A stretch of 64,000 nucleotides of DNA from Heterobasidion occidentale (taxonomy: Eukaryota > Basidiomycota > Agaricomycetes > Russulales > Bondarzewiaceae): positions 3,782,001 through 3,846,000 of the forward strand of contig JBCAQO010000001.1 of NCBI GenBank assembly GCA_039111635.1, in the 5' to 3' direction. Under the pieces are notes generated by a model. It did not search any database, was not told the DNA's origin, and saw only the letters and a program-made list of their open reading frames with translations. Positions 10,969 to 24,266 of this stretch are shown here, piece by piece (position 1 is the stretch's first letter; every line of letters begins with the position of its first letter). The position numbers were made by a program, and so were the translations under genes.

Positions 10969-13186
10969 ATGATGGAGCTCTTGCAGGTCTGTCATCCACC
11001 TCCTTTCCTATGTCTTCGCGAACTCATCCGGGTAGATCACGACGCTGGGTCTAGCGTACATTATCCTGGGTGGTTTCGTTGTGGCGGTCAGTATCTCAGT
11101 CATTCACTTGTTGCATCTTCCCTTGATCAGGACGGATGATCCCCGGAAATTTCGCAGTTTAGCATGGTATCCCTGCTCATCCGAGAGAAGGTGAGACCTC
11201 AATCTCTTTTTCCTGCCATCTAACTGAATTGCATCTGTGTGCTCACGTAGCTGTACATCAACGAAGTCGTTCTCGGCACAGGTTTCGGGATTCTGATGGG
11301 GCCGCATGTTGCCAATGTGTTCGACCCACTCTCGTGGAAGGTTGAGAGCCACGCGCTTACGCTCGAGGTCATGCGAATCGTGCTCGCTATGGGGCTATTC
11401 GCCATTGGCGTCGAGCTCCCGCAGTCCTACATAGTGAGCCACGTCAAAAGCCTACTCGTTATGGTTGTTCCGACAATGGCTGCCGGCTGGCTGGTGTGCG
11501 CAGGTAAATTATTAGCATTTTTTTGTACTCAGCTATTGATTCGTTGTTGCGCTTAAGCCTTTGTGCGTATCCTATTCCCGAAATTGGATTTTACGTCGGC
11601 GCTGGCCATCTCTGCTTGTCTCACGCCCACTGATCCGGTCATCTCTGCTGCCATTGTCGGTTAGCCTTCCACTTCATTCATGGATGCATCCTCAGCTGAC
11701 CTTGTTCTGTAGGCGGAAAATTTGCAGTGCAACATTTTCCTGCGAACCTCCGTCACCTAATCTTGGCTGAGTCTGCGTCTAACGATGGGCTGGCATATCC
11801 CTTCTTGACAATCTCTCTCTATCTCACGACCGAGTCCTACGGCTCCGCGTTCCGCGATTGGTTTCTAATCGGCTGTCTCTGTACGTCTCGTCCTCTGAGT
11901 TCACTGACAATCAGCTGGTTCCCAACTGATCTCCTTTTTTTTGGTAAAACCAGACCAAGTCATTTTTGGCGTGGTCATTGGTACCATCATTGGTAAGTGC
12001 ATTGAGCGACATGCGAAGCATGCTGTTGTTGACGACTTTCATCATACGTCATGCCGCTCATCCTAGGACTCGTGTTTTCCAATCTGATGAGGTGCACCCA
12101 TACCAGAGGGTACATCGATCGAGAATCATTCGTCGCACAATATCTTGCCTTGACCATATTCACTGTTGGGGTTACAACTACGCTTGGTAGCGACGACTTG
12201 CTTGCTGCATTCGCAGCCGGTGCGTCCTGCTTACCTACATGAATCCACCCAATCTCACGAGCACCTGGGACCTACCATGTCGGAAAATTTAGGTTGCGCA
12301 ATAGCCTGGGATGGCTACTTCAAAACGCAGACACAGAAGGAGGTCTTCTCGTCGGTGATTGACCTCATCTTGAACTGCGCCGGGTTCATCTACATCGGCG
12401 CGTGGCTCCCGTTTGACCAGTTCAACCAGCCCGCGCTTGGTATCACACCATGGCGCCTCATCGTCCTGGCCATCATCATCATCGCGCTGCGACGCATCCC
12501 CTGTTTGTTTATCTTATATAAATTCCTCCCAGAGATCGCCGATTGGCGAGAGGCGTTGTTCGCGGGGCATTTTGGTATGATACAAGTTTTGTCAATAATG
12601 AACGTGCACTAGTACTGACCGGACATTGGTATGCTTCCGTTACTTAGGGCCGGTGAGTGCTTTGGTATCGTCGATCTGGATATGTTTTCAAGGCCCCTTT
12701 CTAGATTGGCGTCGGAGCTATGTTTATCTCGACGCTCGCCCTCACAAAGCTCGAACAAAACAGGCAGGAATTTTCGCAGCAAGAGCAGCTCCTGATCGCT
12801 TCCATGTACCCCATCGTATCTTTTATCGTCCTCTGCTCTATCCTCGTCCGTAAGCCCGTTCTCCCCGTCCCCTTCATTGTCGTCCAAAACCACACCCTTA
12901 TCACCCTAACACACACTGACGATGAATACCTGATTGGGTATGTGCGCTTCCAGATGGTCTCTCGATCCCGTTCTTCTTTGCGGTGCGCCAGGTGCATTCT
13001 GGAACACAATCTTTCTCCCGCTCGCTCACCACACGCGGCACCGACATGCCCGATTGGCTTCTCAGGGTGCGACCCGCGCCGCATACCCTGCCCACACCCG
13101 TCTCTGTCGTGCAACCTCACCCCGTCGCTGGCAGCCAGAGTTACTCGAGTGTCAATGCACCGGAACAAATTGATCTGCATCACTAG
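10969..13186 (+). CDS. Na+/H+ antiporter, Nha1 type
   Basis: The product would exchange Na+ or K+ for H+ at the plasma membrane and serve salt tolerance and pH control. My model has 12 exons: 10969-10986, 11036-11086, 11158-11190, 11251-11503, 11558-11659, 11713-11880, 11954-11992, 12067-12219, 12293-12574, 12648-12652, 12705-12849, 12954-13186. They sum to 1,482 nt, an exact multiple of three, giving 493 residues. Family hallmarks are LYINEVVLGTGFGILMGPH, the transport-core stretch LTPTDPV, AESASNDGLAYPFL, GYIDRESFV, GSDDLLAAFAAG, and GHFGPIGVGAMF followed by VHGLSIPFF. The motif GHFGPIG forms only if the 5-nt exon is included. The hydrophilic tail after the last membrane segment is short, about 70 residues, against several hundred in yeast Nha1. 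The first exon (MMELLQ) is the least certain part. Confidence 0.9.
12648..12652 (+). other. 5-nt microexon of the Nha1 antiporter gene
   Basis: The bases GGCCG lie between an intron ending in TTACTTAG and an intron starting GTGAGTGC. Splicing them in turns ...CATTTTG plus ATTGGC... into codons for GHFGPIG, the invariant motif of fungal Nha1 proteins. Joining the flanking exons directly would shift the frame and destroy the motif. Confidence 0.88.
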
Positions 13187-14404
13187 ACGCAGTCGTCGTG
13201 TCTGCCCGTTTTTGCACCGCTCTTGAATGATGTTATGCTACACGGTGTCCTTCTGGCTACTAGCATTGTATTTCGCAGCCGATGCTACCTGTGCGTGGGT
13301 AGATAGCCTACTTCCTGTTTACTTCACTAGAAAACGTGTTGATTCTGTCTCTTGCTTCAGGCCTATGTCGTCTACTCCAGATCCTCTTCCATCGTGCCCA
13401 CAACCCTGCTATTACCCCCTTTTTGAGACCCCCAGTTTCTATTTCCGAATATCTATATGCCTTCGGCAATGTATATGCTTGTGATGTTCACTGAAGACCT
13501 GTAATTTCTGTACTTATTGTTCCAGGCTGAGTGCAGAGCAAGGAAGTAAGTCCGCTATTCTTCGGAATCTCTTCTGCGTTGCGATTGACCATTTCCACTC
13601 TTAGCAATTCATATCCCATTGGCGATTCCCCTCATGTTTAAATCACAAGACAAGCTGCTTCACCGTCGTCCATACACACTGTAGTACGAACACGGCGAGA
13701 CTTTTCAACAATGATTAGAAATGACTAATTTGCGGGACAACGGGGATTGAGGTGATCCAGAAGGATCTAGAGAGGGATCACGCCTTGTGCAGATTTGGTT
13801 TGCAAACACTAAACACCGCAGATTCTCATGTGAGCCTTTCATCTTAGGTAGTCGATGCCTGTGTCCTACGACCCATGCACTGCATTCCCGTTATGCTCTT
13901 GCTTCGCCGATCTTTGTTCTCTTCATGTATCGGCCAGATTGGCGCGATATTTGGAGTCAATTTCGATGCGAGGCAATGTCATGATTGGAGAAATCCAGAC
14001 AACCGCCATTTGTATGGTATCAGAGAGAGATGGTGATCAGTAAATGGTTTGGTATTGGGCTTCGAAAAAAAAATAGGCAGAGCATTTCAATCCTCCCAAG
14101 TGTACAGTAATATCAAGATGAATGTTGCAACAAATGGGGGGTATAGAAATCAATCTTGATGTATATGCATCAAGTAAAAAAGCGTGGGTTGGGATGTATA
14201 TGCAGCACGGACAATGCGGTTGGAGTCGAGAGGAGAAGGGTAGAAAAAAGAAAGGTAGAAGAGCAGCGAGCCTTGAGATAGACAAGAATAAGAGGATAGA
14301 AGATTATGTAGCATAACTCGAGAGCATCCAGGGAGATCCGTTTGAATAACTAGTCAGAGACGGGAGGGAAATTAACGAGAGTCGAATAGTTAGTACTTCA
14401 ATTT
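13187..14404. other. Intergenic between convergent genes
   Basis: This 1.2-kb stretch should hold the 3' ends of the antiporter gene (+) and the coiled-coil gene (-). It is relatively AT-rich. Small reading frames (13227-13484, 13787-14043) have no recognisable content. I see no gene. Confidence 0.6.
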
Positions 14405-17400
14405 CTATGACCACCAGCCGTCTTCACGTTGTGTAGGTGTCACTGATACAACGCTGGGTGTCGGCGATCCCATCTGTGGGCGATAATACGACTGCCCTGT
14501 GTGCATCGGGCGGGCCTTCGGCGTTCCGGAACCGAGGTTCGGGTACCGCCGCGCCGATGGTGCATGCATGGAATCCCACACCGATGTCTGCGGCGGAGTG
14601 TTTGTGCGCTTGCTCATACTACTGAGAGCGCGTGAGACGGGGCGACCGTTCGCGGTCGGTGTCGGTGCACGACTAGGGTACACGGTGCTTGCCCGCGAGT
14701 CTGGGCGTGGAGGTGAGTGTGCGGCGACGGCTTTCTTGGCTTTGTCTACCTCAGCCTGGAGACGAGCCATCTTCGATTCGAGCATTGCTACCTGATCACG
14801 AAGCTTGTGCTCGCGATCCTATGAAGGACGTGAGCACCGCGCGAATTTCTGATGACAATAAAAACTGACCTGGACCAGCCGCTCGTCGGCCTCCTTTTCT
14901 TCAAGCTGCAGCTTCACCAAAGAGTATTCCGCATCCAGCTGCATGTGCTTGTCCTCGACTTGATCGAACCTAGAGCGCGTCTCTGCCAGCTCAGATTCGT
15001 ATTCCTTGGCGCGCTTCTCCCACTCGGCCGAGCGCTGCTGCGCCTGAGTGAGGCTGTGGCGCGCAGCGGAGGCGGCGCGGTCACTGCTGGCGGCCTTGTT
15101 TTCCTGGTCCTTGAAACGCCTCTGCAGCGCAGCGTACTCGCCCTCCAATACTCTGCTGCGATCGCGGATGCGCCGGAGGTCCTTGAGTTCGGGCTCGTTG
15201 TTCTGACTGACGAGATGTGAGAGCGTCTCAACTTGCTCAGCCATTCGACGAAGATCGTCCCAGTGAGCTTCCTGCGAGAGCACGGCGTCGTGCTCTCTCT
15301 GAAGGGATTCCAAAGCTTGCACAGCAGCCTCCTTCTCATGCACAGCAAAGCCTGCCTGCATCTCCAGTGTTTGGAGCTGTGAGGAAACGTGAGTGAGTGA
15401 GAAAGAGATGAGCCTATAGAGCATATGCGAACCTGATTTCTGAAGCCCAGTGCCTCCGCCGCAGCATCGCGGTTCGCCCTTTCCAGCTCGAGGATCCGCT
15501 CGTGTTGCGTCTGCGTCGCAACGTCAGCCGTCTTCAACCGCCCTAGGGCCTGCGAGAGCGCCTCCTCCAGCTCGGCGTTCTTCACTTCCGCGGACGTCGC
15601 CTCCGTGGCACGCGTGATGATGCTCGCCTGCAGTTCGTCCACCTGCACCCGCAGTCGATCGCGCTCTGCCTCAGCTGCCACCACACGTTCCGCGAGTACG
15701 TCCTTTTCTGCCCGTATCGAACCATGCGCGGCACGCGCCTTGGCAAGCTGCACCTGCGAATCCGAATTTGACGACATCAACCTGCGTACCTCCTCGAAGT
15801 CTTGCTTCAAGGCCACACGCGTAAGGAGCTCGGCGCGAGTGTCGTACACCGCCCTCGTGGTGACAGCCAAAGTCTCCGGCAACGCCTTCAACTGAGCGAG
15901 CATGTCCTTGTTGAGCGCCAGCAACTCCTGATTCTTGGCCTCGAGGGTCTGTTGACTGCTAGTAAGTGTGCTGACCGTAGATTCGATTTGGGAGAGGTTG
16001 TTGTAGGCAGCAGGGTTCTGCACCGAAGCGGGGACACTCGAACGCATTTCAGCCTGTGCCACACCCAACGCATCCGTCGCGGCGCTCAAACGGGCCGGCA
16101 AGTCAGAAAGTAGGCCGAGCACATCACGGTGTATGGACGACAAGTCACGTGTCTGCGACGCGAGGCCTTGCGACAGCGCACCCATTTGCGCCGCCACACC
16201 CCGCACAGGCTCCAGCAGCTGCCCCACGTTGTCTGCGACCTTGCCCGGAAGACTGTCCAGTACGCGGTCACGCACGGCGAGGCGGGAATCGAGCCGCTCG
16301 ACGACGAGATCCGACACCTGCTCCTTGATTTCGTGCGCGTCTACAGGCGCGACAATCTTGCGCACCTCATTGGTGATCTGCGAAATTATAGCATTGGTAT
16401 CCGGGATAATCGTTGGTGGGTATATGGTCGGCAAGATGGGAACGAGCCTGTCGACAATGAGGCCCGCCGTTTCCCGCTTGTCCGATGCAAGGTCGATGAG
16501 CTGCGAAATGTGCGGCTTGACGGCCTGCGTGAGCTGATTTGTGAGGGTCTCATAATCGATCGGCTCGGCGCGCAAGACAGAAATGTGCGGCAAGAGCGCC
16601 GAGAGCAGCTCGCGCACCAGGCCCTCGCGATCGAACGCAGGAACACCGTGAGGCGTCCGGGCGCGCTCCATGCTTTCCAGGCGCGCGGCCAGCTGCGAGA
16701 CGCTGTTGATGACGGTCTTGACGGTCCTATTGTGGAACTCCTCGATGGCACCCTGAACATTGAACGACGTCGATGACTGACTCTCGCGGGTCTGTGAGTC
16801 GAACCGGCGCATGATCTCCGACAAGTCCTGGTGCATCATGGCGCGCGCATCCGCATGGCCCTGTTCGACAATGTCCTTCACGAGCTGGAAGTCAAGCTCT
16901 CCCCGCGCATCCATTTGGCTGTCGTCCAGCCCCCTCGCGGCCGACTCCTGCAACTGTGCCCGGAAGAGCGACACCACCTCGTTGATCATCGCCTCCGTCG
17001 ACGGGTTCAACGCCCCGTCCGATGCCATGCGCTGCTCCTGCATCTCCAACCGTATGCTCTCGATCTTCTCGTCCAATAGCGCCTCCAGCCTGTCTTCGAA
17101 CTGCTGCATCTCCAACCGTCGCGAGATGCTCACTACAGGCAGCGAGTCTCCAGAGATTGACGAGCTGCTGCGGAGCTGCGGCAGCGACGACCGCCGGCGT
17201 GGCTTCAGCGGGGGCGCGAATACGTCCTTGCGCTGGTGCGGCGCGTCCCACCGCCCGGGATCTGTGACGAGCCGCGTCCCGGACGCCTTGCGCGATATCG
17301 CGGGCATGTTAAGGTCGTCGAGTGACGGCCGCGACACGTGCTCGAATATCTCGCGCGAGCTGAGCCGCGAGCGTACCGAGCGGCGCGTGCGCTCATCGTC

Positions 17401-20400
17401 CGCGTTCGCGAGTGCTTTAAATAGCCCCGCAGGCACCGTGTTGGTCGATACGGGGTGCTTGAAGTCCAGAGGGATGGGCGCGCGCCGAGCTTTCATCGAC
17501 GGCGGAATGGGAAGCTCCTTCTCGCGCACTATGTCGTTGTTAGCGTAGTCCTGATCGCCAAGAGCACTCTGATCGTCGTCGCCCTCAGGGCTCTCTACGA
17601 ATTCGTCGGGACTCTGGCTATGACCCGTCGGCGGGTGCGCATTCTGCGGCGCGGTCATATACGGCCGCGCAAATGCATCCATCGCGACGTGCCTCTGCAC
17701 GGGCGACGTCGGCACCGACCGTCGCGTGCTCTGGGGCGAATCGGCAGGGAACTTGAAGGAGGTCATATTATCGATGTCTCTGCTATTCTCTTCCTCGTCC
17801 TCTTCCTCATCGTAATCTGAACGCTCCACCGACGCGTCCGATGCACGGCGCTGCCGCTTCTCCCGCCCTTGTGTCGCCCGGACAGGAGTGGCCATTACAG
17901 GCGGTGAGGGCAGCGGGCGCGATCCTGGGACCGTGTGCATGGCAGGCGACACCGGTGGTTGCAAGAGCACCGGCTGAGACAGGATCGGTGGGATATTCGT
18001 CGGCACCCGGAACGTGAACTGGCCTGGCTTGAACTCAGCTGCCGTTGCATTGAGCGGCTTCCCGAGCGACGGCGCACGTTCGTGGCCGGGCGTGCTCCCG
18101 TTTGACATTGTCAGCTGGTGCGCAGGTGAGGCTGACGCCGACGCCGACGCCGGGCCAAAGGTGCCAACGGACCAAGATCCAGAGCTGCCACGCGCAGAGC
18201 CAAACACGAAGGGCTTCGCGAGCGGGTTGAGGGCCTCACGCTTCGGGACGGGCGCCTGGATGGGGATGGGCGGGACGGGTGGCGCGGATTGCTGCTGCTG
18301 CTGAGCATGCAAGGCAAGGTATGCGAACTGCTCAGACGTGCGGCGGGAATGCGCAAGCGCGGGGTCATGGAGCGAGAACTGGGCTGAGATGGGCCGTGAG
18401 GAAGGCACAGCTGGAAGAGGTCGAGAAGCGTTACCACTGGAGCCTGTCAATGGTCTGGCATAGGCGATGTCCCCGTCCAGATTGCCCTGCCCATGGACAC
18501 CCGCACGCTGTGCGCGATGGTGACCTTCTTCTTCGCTCGGATTGGAGAGCATGTCGTCCTCGCGGATCGTGTTGCTGTTGCTGTTATTGAGTAGGTCGTA
18601 CGGAGTGGTATGTGGGGGATGAGGGAAATTGGGCAAGCGGCGTGGCGTCTGTATCTCGTGCTGAGATTTGCGCGAGAGCCGCCTCTGAACACGCGCCTGC
18701 CGCGCGCGCTCCTCATCAGATGGATTGGACCACTCCCCGATGCTCTCCTGCAAAACAAAGGCTGCTCGAACACATGTTTGTCGCGTGAAGGGCTATTACG
18801 TACCTCGTCCTCGGTGGTCTCTGCGCCGGTGCGCAGGTCCTCAGAGCCCGTCCATTCGCCCACTGCTTCCCTATCAAGATCGTCGACTTCCGGCCCTAAG
18901 TTGCGATCATCCGTGTGCCCTCCATTTAGAGGTGTATCGGCCAGACCGCCCACAGATAAAAGCGATAGGGCAGCCGACAGACGCGACACATGCCGCGAGT
19001 GCAGGCGGCTGAGCGGGGCAGTGGTGACGCTTCCCTGATCCTCTCCATCCTCATCCACGTGTTCCACCTCCACAAGTCCCTCATCTAAGCTCATGTCTAG
19101 TGTTTCGTCCGCAGCACGAGAGATATCTGCAGCACCTTCGTCTTCCAGCGGCTCTTCTTCTTCCGGAATGTCGAGTCCAAATCCGCGCACAAAATCAGGG
19201 CGGCTGTCCGCGCGTAAGGGGAGTGCCGGGGGCGCAAGCGACTGCTCGGTCGGCGCGCCAGGATCAGACTTGGCAGAGCTGTCGATATTCGCCGTGGGTG
19301 GGAAGATGGCATCAGAGCCGAGGATGGCATTCGGGCCGAACGGATTGAACGCCGCGACCGCGCTGTACGGCGCCGACTGGAACGAGGGAGGCTGCGCGAG
19401 CGAGAGACTTTGCCCGTGTCTGCCTTGGAAGCGAGGCGGTAACTGTGAGTTCGGTGAGATACTGAAGGGCGGCTGAGGCGACGTCGAGGCGGATTGTGTC
19501 GCAGATGCGCTCTGCGCCGCCTGGAGCTTATTCAGTTTGAACAGTAGCAGTGCCGGGTCTGCAGGCGAGGAGATCTGACAAAAGCAATAGCTCGTCAGCC
19601 TGTGAACGACACGTGCAGAGCATGCATTGTACACACCGAGGCGGCACGGGCGTGGGGAGCGTGTATGTTAGGTATAGTGCTGTAGCTGCCAGCTCCCTTT
19701 TCCACACCCAGCTTCTCCAACTTCTCTTCAATGACGCGTTGCTTCAGATCATCCCAAGCAGCCTGTAGAACGCATTTGACGTCAAGAAATTGATATGTGA
19801 GTGAAGCACGCCATATGAGATTGACCAAAGCGGCTGCACCTTGCCAGGAAGAAATACATCGACGGTATCAGGTATTTCGTATCTCCAATAATCGGGAGGG
19901 TACACCTCGGCGGTTGTCAGCTCGACCATCTCCACTTCAGAATGCACAGGAACGAGATGGGGGGGAATCGGTGTACGCGCCCACGGCGCGCAAGTCGCAG
20001 GCTCGCCGTCCTTCCCCGATATCGTCTCTTTCGGAAACGACACCGTGCCCTTCTTCTTTTGGGGCGCAGCTGCGGGAGCAGCAGCCGCTGCGGGGGCAGA
20101 GGCGGCGGTAGGGGATACAGGGCGATGATTTTTGCCCGGACCGCCAAGCTGCGCCTTTGGGGGCCCACCGATACTCACGCTCGGCTGGCGTCGCCTGGGT
20201 ACAAATGGCTGGCCGTAGGGCTGGCCCGCCCCCAGCATAATGCCAGGCGGGAACTGGCCCTGACCGAGGGGGGTCATTGGGATACCCGGAGGCGGGTGGA
20301 CGCCCATGGCCGCGAGCGCCAGACTCGGGTGCTGTCTGTGCGTCGGGCGACCGGGGGCGCCGGGGGGCGCCTGGAAGAACGCGGCCTGCATGGGGGTCTG

Positions 20401-20556
20401 GAGGGCAGACTGTGGGTTGAATACGGGCGGGTGGAAGCTGTGCTGTATCGCGGTGGGGAGTCCTGGAGAGTAGACGGGCTGCATGGGCTGCTGGGAGTGG
20501 AAGGAGGGGCCGGGTATCTGCAGCCGGGAGAGCTGGTGTCGATGCTGGGTGGTCAT
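14405..20556 (-). CDS. Large coiled-coil protein of unknown function
   Basis: Six exons join in frame on the minus strand: 20556-19840, 19762-19637, 19574-18804, 18747-15433, 15376-14870 and 14818-14405, giving 1,949 residues. The N-terminal third is rich in Pro, Gln and Ser and contains a conserved-looking patch ending in TVDVFLPGKAAWDDLKQRVI. The middle is acidic and Ser-rich. From roughly residue 1000 onward the protein is mostly helical with long heptad-like stretches rich in Glu, Gln, Arg and Ala, and it ends in a short Ser/Pro tail (REDGWWS). No enzymatic motif is visible. The architecture suggests a structural or scaffolding protein, for instance of the cytoskeleton or septum, but that is inference. 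I do not recognise an ortholog. Confidence 0.8.
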
Positions 20557-21871
20557 TGCGCGTGGTATGAGAGTAACAGAGCTCGATCAGTATTTGAAAG
20601 TGCCGAGGGCGAGCAGGCGAAGAGAGAGATCAGGGAAAAGCAGGGTATGCCAGCGGTAGTCAAGAGCAAGCCGTGCGACGAAGCAGGGCCTGTGAGAGAG
20701 ATGGCGAGAGGTACGAGAGGACGTGGAGCAGCAGCGGCAACAGTGTAAGCTGTGTTGCACTGACCACGTCGGGGACAGCGAGGTGAAGGAGGGAGGGAGA
20801 GATGCGCGCAGGCTGAGCGGGTCAAGAGCGTCTGTGATCCAAACTTTGGCTAGCGTCCTCGCCACGTGGCCCCTCCCTTGGTGGCTGCAAGCCTTTTGTG
20901 AACGCAACAATTATCTACGGCTGCTTTCTGCGACGAATCTTCCAATAATCATATGGAGTCCTCCGTGAGAAACGATAGAGAACCCGTCCTATGTCCCCTC
21001 ATGCCTCTCAAACCCCCCTCACGATCCGTTCCTCTCCATCAAGGATGCCTTCCTCTATGGCCGCTCTGATTTTCCATGCCATGATCTGAAACACGATGTC
21101 TGCTAATGCAAGAGTCGAGACGTTCAGCATCTGCACCCCTCGATGATAACATATAATTGCTGCTCCTTGCGAAAGTCACATCGGACTAATCGCGTCCCTC
21201 GTCGATCGTATCTTGTCGGCACCTGCGTCCCAGCACGTGATCGTGTTATTGGCTCACGTGTGAAACGCGTATGATTCATTTTGCTTCCCCCGGCGTAGCC
21301 TATCGGGGAGCACCGTTCATCAGCTGGATTGCTTTCGCAGGTGTACTATGGATGACGATCGGACGCTGCGTTTTGGACAATTCACAAGAATGACGAATGC
21401 GGAAAATATTTGATTGGGGGCCCAAGCACTTCGGATCCCCCCCGATGCTGTACGTGCTGCGATGCCAGTAAATGTAGCGTGTACCGTAGGTTGATTAAAC
21501 GACAAGTGACTATGCAAGCGATGACTGATAGAATGACAAAGCAAGACAGCGAGACAGCGAGATAGCGCAATAGAGAAGATGGAGGAAAATGAGACACCAC
21601 GAGGGCCAGAGGAAACGGCCGCGAGGGATACAGAACAAGGAAAATAACCGATATAGCGGGTGAACAACGTCATCCCGATATCAAGAGGACAACCCGACCC
21701 ACTCCGCGGGATATGCGAGAGATGCGTGGTAATAAGCTACAGAAACAGCTATGTGAGAGTAAGAGAGATGAAATAAATGAAACGGAAGAAAGGAAAATAA
21801 GACAAAAATTCGAGTACGCATACTCACTCGCCCACCTACCGACACTCGTCCTCACCTCTCCGATGCCGCGC
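20557..21871. other. Intergenic, promoter of the coiled-coil gene
   Basis: The stretch contains the presumed promoter of the coiled-coil gene and the 3' end of the next minus-strand gene. Reading frames in it are short and unconvincing. I see no gene. Confidence 0.6.
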
Positions 21872-23199
21872 CTATCGCACCTGCAGCTCCAGCGCGATCC
21901 GCTTCTTTATGTTCTCAAGCCGCGTCGCCGTCTCCCCCCGACGATACGGCATCATCATCACCCCCTCCCCCCTCTCCCGCTCCGCCCTCCTATGCCTGCG
22001 ATGCGGTGGTCTCTCCACCCCCTCGGCCGCATTGAGCGCGCTCTCCACTCTCCGCGCCGCCATCACCGCTGCCCGCTTCTCCGCGCGCGCCCTCCGTCTT
22101 GCCTCCTTCTCCTCCCTCTCCTGAAGCTCTGCGCGTGCCGCCTCCATCGTCTTTCTCCTCTGCTCCTTGCTGACGCGCAGGATCACCGGCTTGCGGTCGC
22201 CTTCTTCCTCTGAGTCCGTGCGGTCCGACCCGGCGTCGGGCGGCGACACCATCCTGCATTTGCCCTTCCACTTGCGCGTGGAAGTCAATGCCACCGGCTC
22301 CGGCTCCTCATCATCGCTCTCTTCCTCCCGCTCCGCGGGGATCAGGCTCATGTGGCCCAGTTGCGTCGCGGCCCACGCCACGGACCTCCCCCCGGGCACC
22401 ACGATCGTGGGCACTCTCTCGTGCACCGTTGCTGGTGGCGTCTGCAGGTTGCTGGATATGGAGGAGGGTGGCGAGGGTGTGTGAAGGGAAGAGGTGGGAC
22501 GGCTGTTTGTGTAGGTGGGAGTGGGAGTGGGGGTGGCTGGAGTGCTGGGGCGCGTCCAGGCACCCTTGGTGCGCCGGGCTGGGCGGGGGGTGGGGTGGGA
22601 TGGGGCGGGTGGCGAGCTCGGACGCGGGCGCGCGTGTGCCCCGCGCTGCTTCGCGATTTTGAGCCGCATCGCGTCCTGGGCCTTGGTGCGCGCGACGTCG
22701 CGCCGCTTCGTCTTCGGGGTGCGGGGTGCGTCGGAATCTGCGTCCGACACGCGCATGCCACGGAAGGCAGGGATGAGGACGTGCACCACGCGCGTGTCCT
22801 CTGGTTCGCGTGTGGCATTGTGGGGTGGCGGCGACCGCGCGCGCGGCGGGAACGGGTCCAGGGCCATCCCAAGTTGAGGTTGGCGGTACTCGTATTCGTA
22901 CTCGCGATCCTCGTCCTCGTCGACCAGGACACCGTATGCGGGTGGCGGGCTTCGTGTGTAAGCGAAGGAGGTGGCATGCCACATAACCACGTCCTGTTCG
23001 ATGGCAATGCGTTGAGACGCATATGCCCATGACGAGGTGTCCTCGCCATAGTCGTCGTCCATAGGGTCGTCTGACCACTGATGCCACACATTGCAGTTAA
23101 GCCACATGTTAGGCAACATAAATGGAGCACGGTCAGGCATACCTGCGACGCGTAGGTTGGGGTCGCTTCGTCTACAGAATAGTATGAAGTTGGGATCAT
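21872..23199 (-). CDS. Uncharacterised basic, disordered protein
   Basis: Two exons (23199-23143 and 23077-21872, 65-nt intron) give 420 residues starting MIPTSYYSVDEATPTYASQ. The N-terminal part is acidic and Tyr-rich (repeated EYEYEY). The centre is Pro/Ser/Thr-rich and probably disordered. The C-terminal 120 residues are strongly charged and helical, with dense Arg/Glu (KEQRRKTMEAARAELQEREE) and a basic patch RPPHRRHRR, ending LENIKKRIALELQVR. The basic segments could act as nuclear localisation signals. No known domain is recognised. Confidence 0.72.
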
Positions 23200-24266
23200 T
23201 GTAAATGAGACGCAGGGGGTAACTTGGATGCTTGGAGCTGGGGGGTAAGTCGTGTGGTGATGGTCAACAGGAAGAATACGTGGCGACGCACGGGTCCAAA
23301 TTTATAGTGGCGGAGAGTGCGCGGAGGCTGCCTTTCCACGTGACGGGGACGCCTTGCTGGGGGGCGCAAACCGTTCGGGGGCGATACAGGGTTTAGGGGA
23401 GCATCTAGCTCTTGGACACGGCGGAGAAGAGCCGAGCTACCACGGATCGCTGTCAGAAGCGGGGGAGATGTGATGTTATCAAGAGGGGGCTGCGCACGCT
23501 CCCGCAAGCGACATCAAAAAAGGCAGCTGAGAACAAGGGTGTTGAGCGTCAGCAGCTAGGTAGGGGTTGACCGGATGACAAGTAAATTCACGAAAGATTA
23601 CATGTGCCCATAACTACTACAACAAGGACGCCGACGTGATACGGTTACCGCGCGGTCGGATCGTGTTTCTGTTGGAAAGATCAGGTCAGTCGTCAACGTC
23701 TAAGATAGACACATCTTTATGAATGAAACGCCCCAGGCAGAGCCAGGCAGAGACAAAAAGGAAACAAAGTACAGCCGATGGCAAACAACAATTCGAGGGC
23801 CTAGTCCAATCGGACGCGACCCGGTGAATTCCGGTAATTTAGCTCGCTCAACTGAGGGACGCCGCCTCTGATCTAGATCTGGCCGTGAGTAATTCGACCA
23901 CATGTCAAGCAAGTGGATGGCGGTGGCTGGACGGAACCTGTTGAATGCGGACGAAGCATGACGTGGAATCATTTGAGGCCCCACTTTAAGTCGCCAAAGG
24001 GCCCCCATCTCGCGTAGCGATAATCAATCCTAATGCCTTCTCGAACGCGTGTCCAGGTCGTGCCGCGAGAAGCGCGCCATCCACGAGTTCGGAAGGCCCC
24101 ATTCGCCCTGGCTTTGTCCAATGGGAATCCATAGGAACCAGCAGGTAAAAGGCACACTTCGATCACACGGAACCAATCGATCATCTTCCAATCTTACACA
24201 TACTGATGATATCCGGTAGCCTTTCATACACCTGGAAGGTCCGAAACCGATCCTACAGCTCAGTGA
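23200..24266. other. Intergenic
   Basis: The stretch lies between two minus-strand genes. It contains short overlapping frames only, and nothing that I can support as a gene or repeat. Confidence 0.55.
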
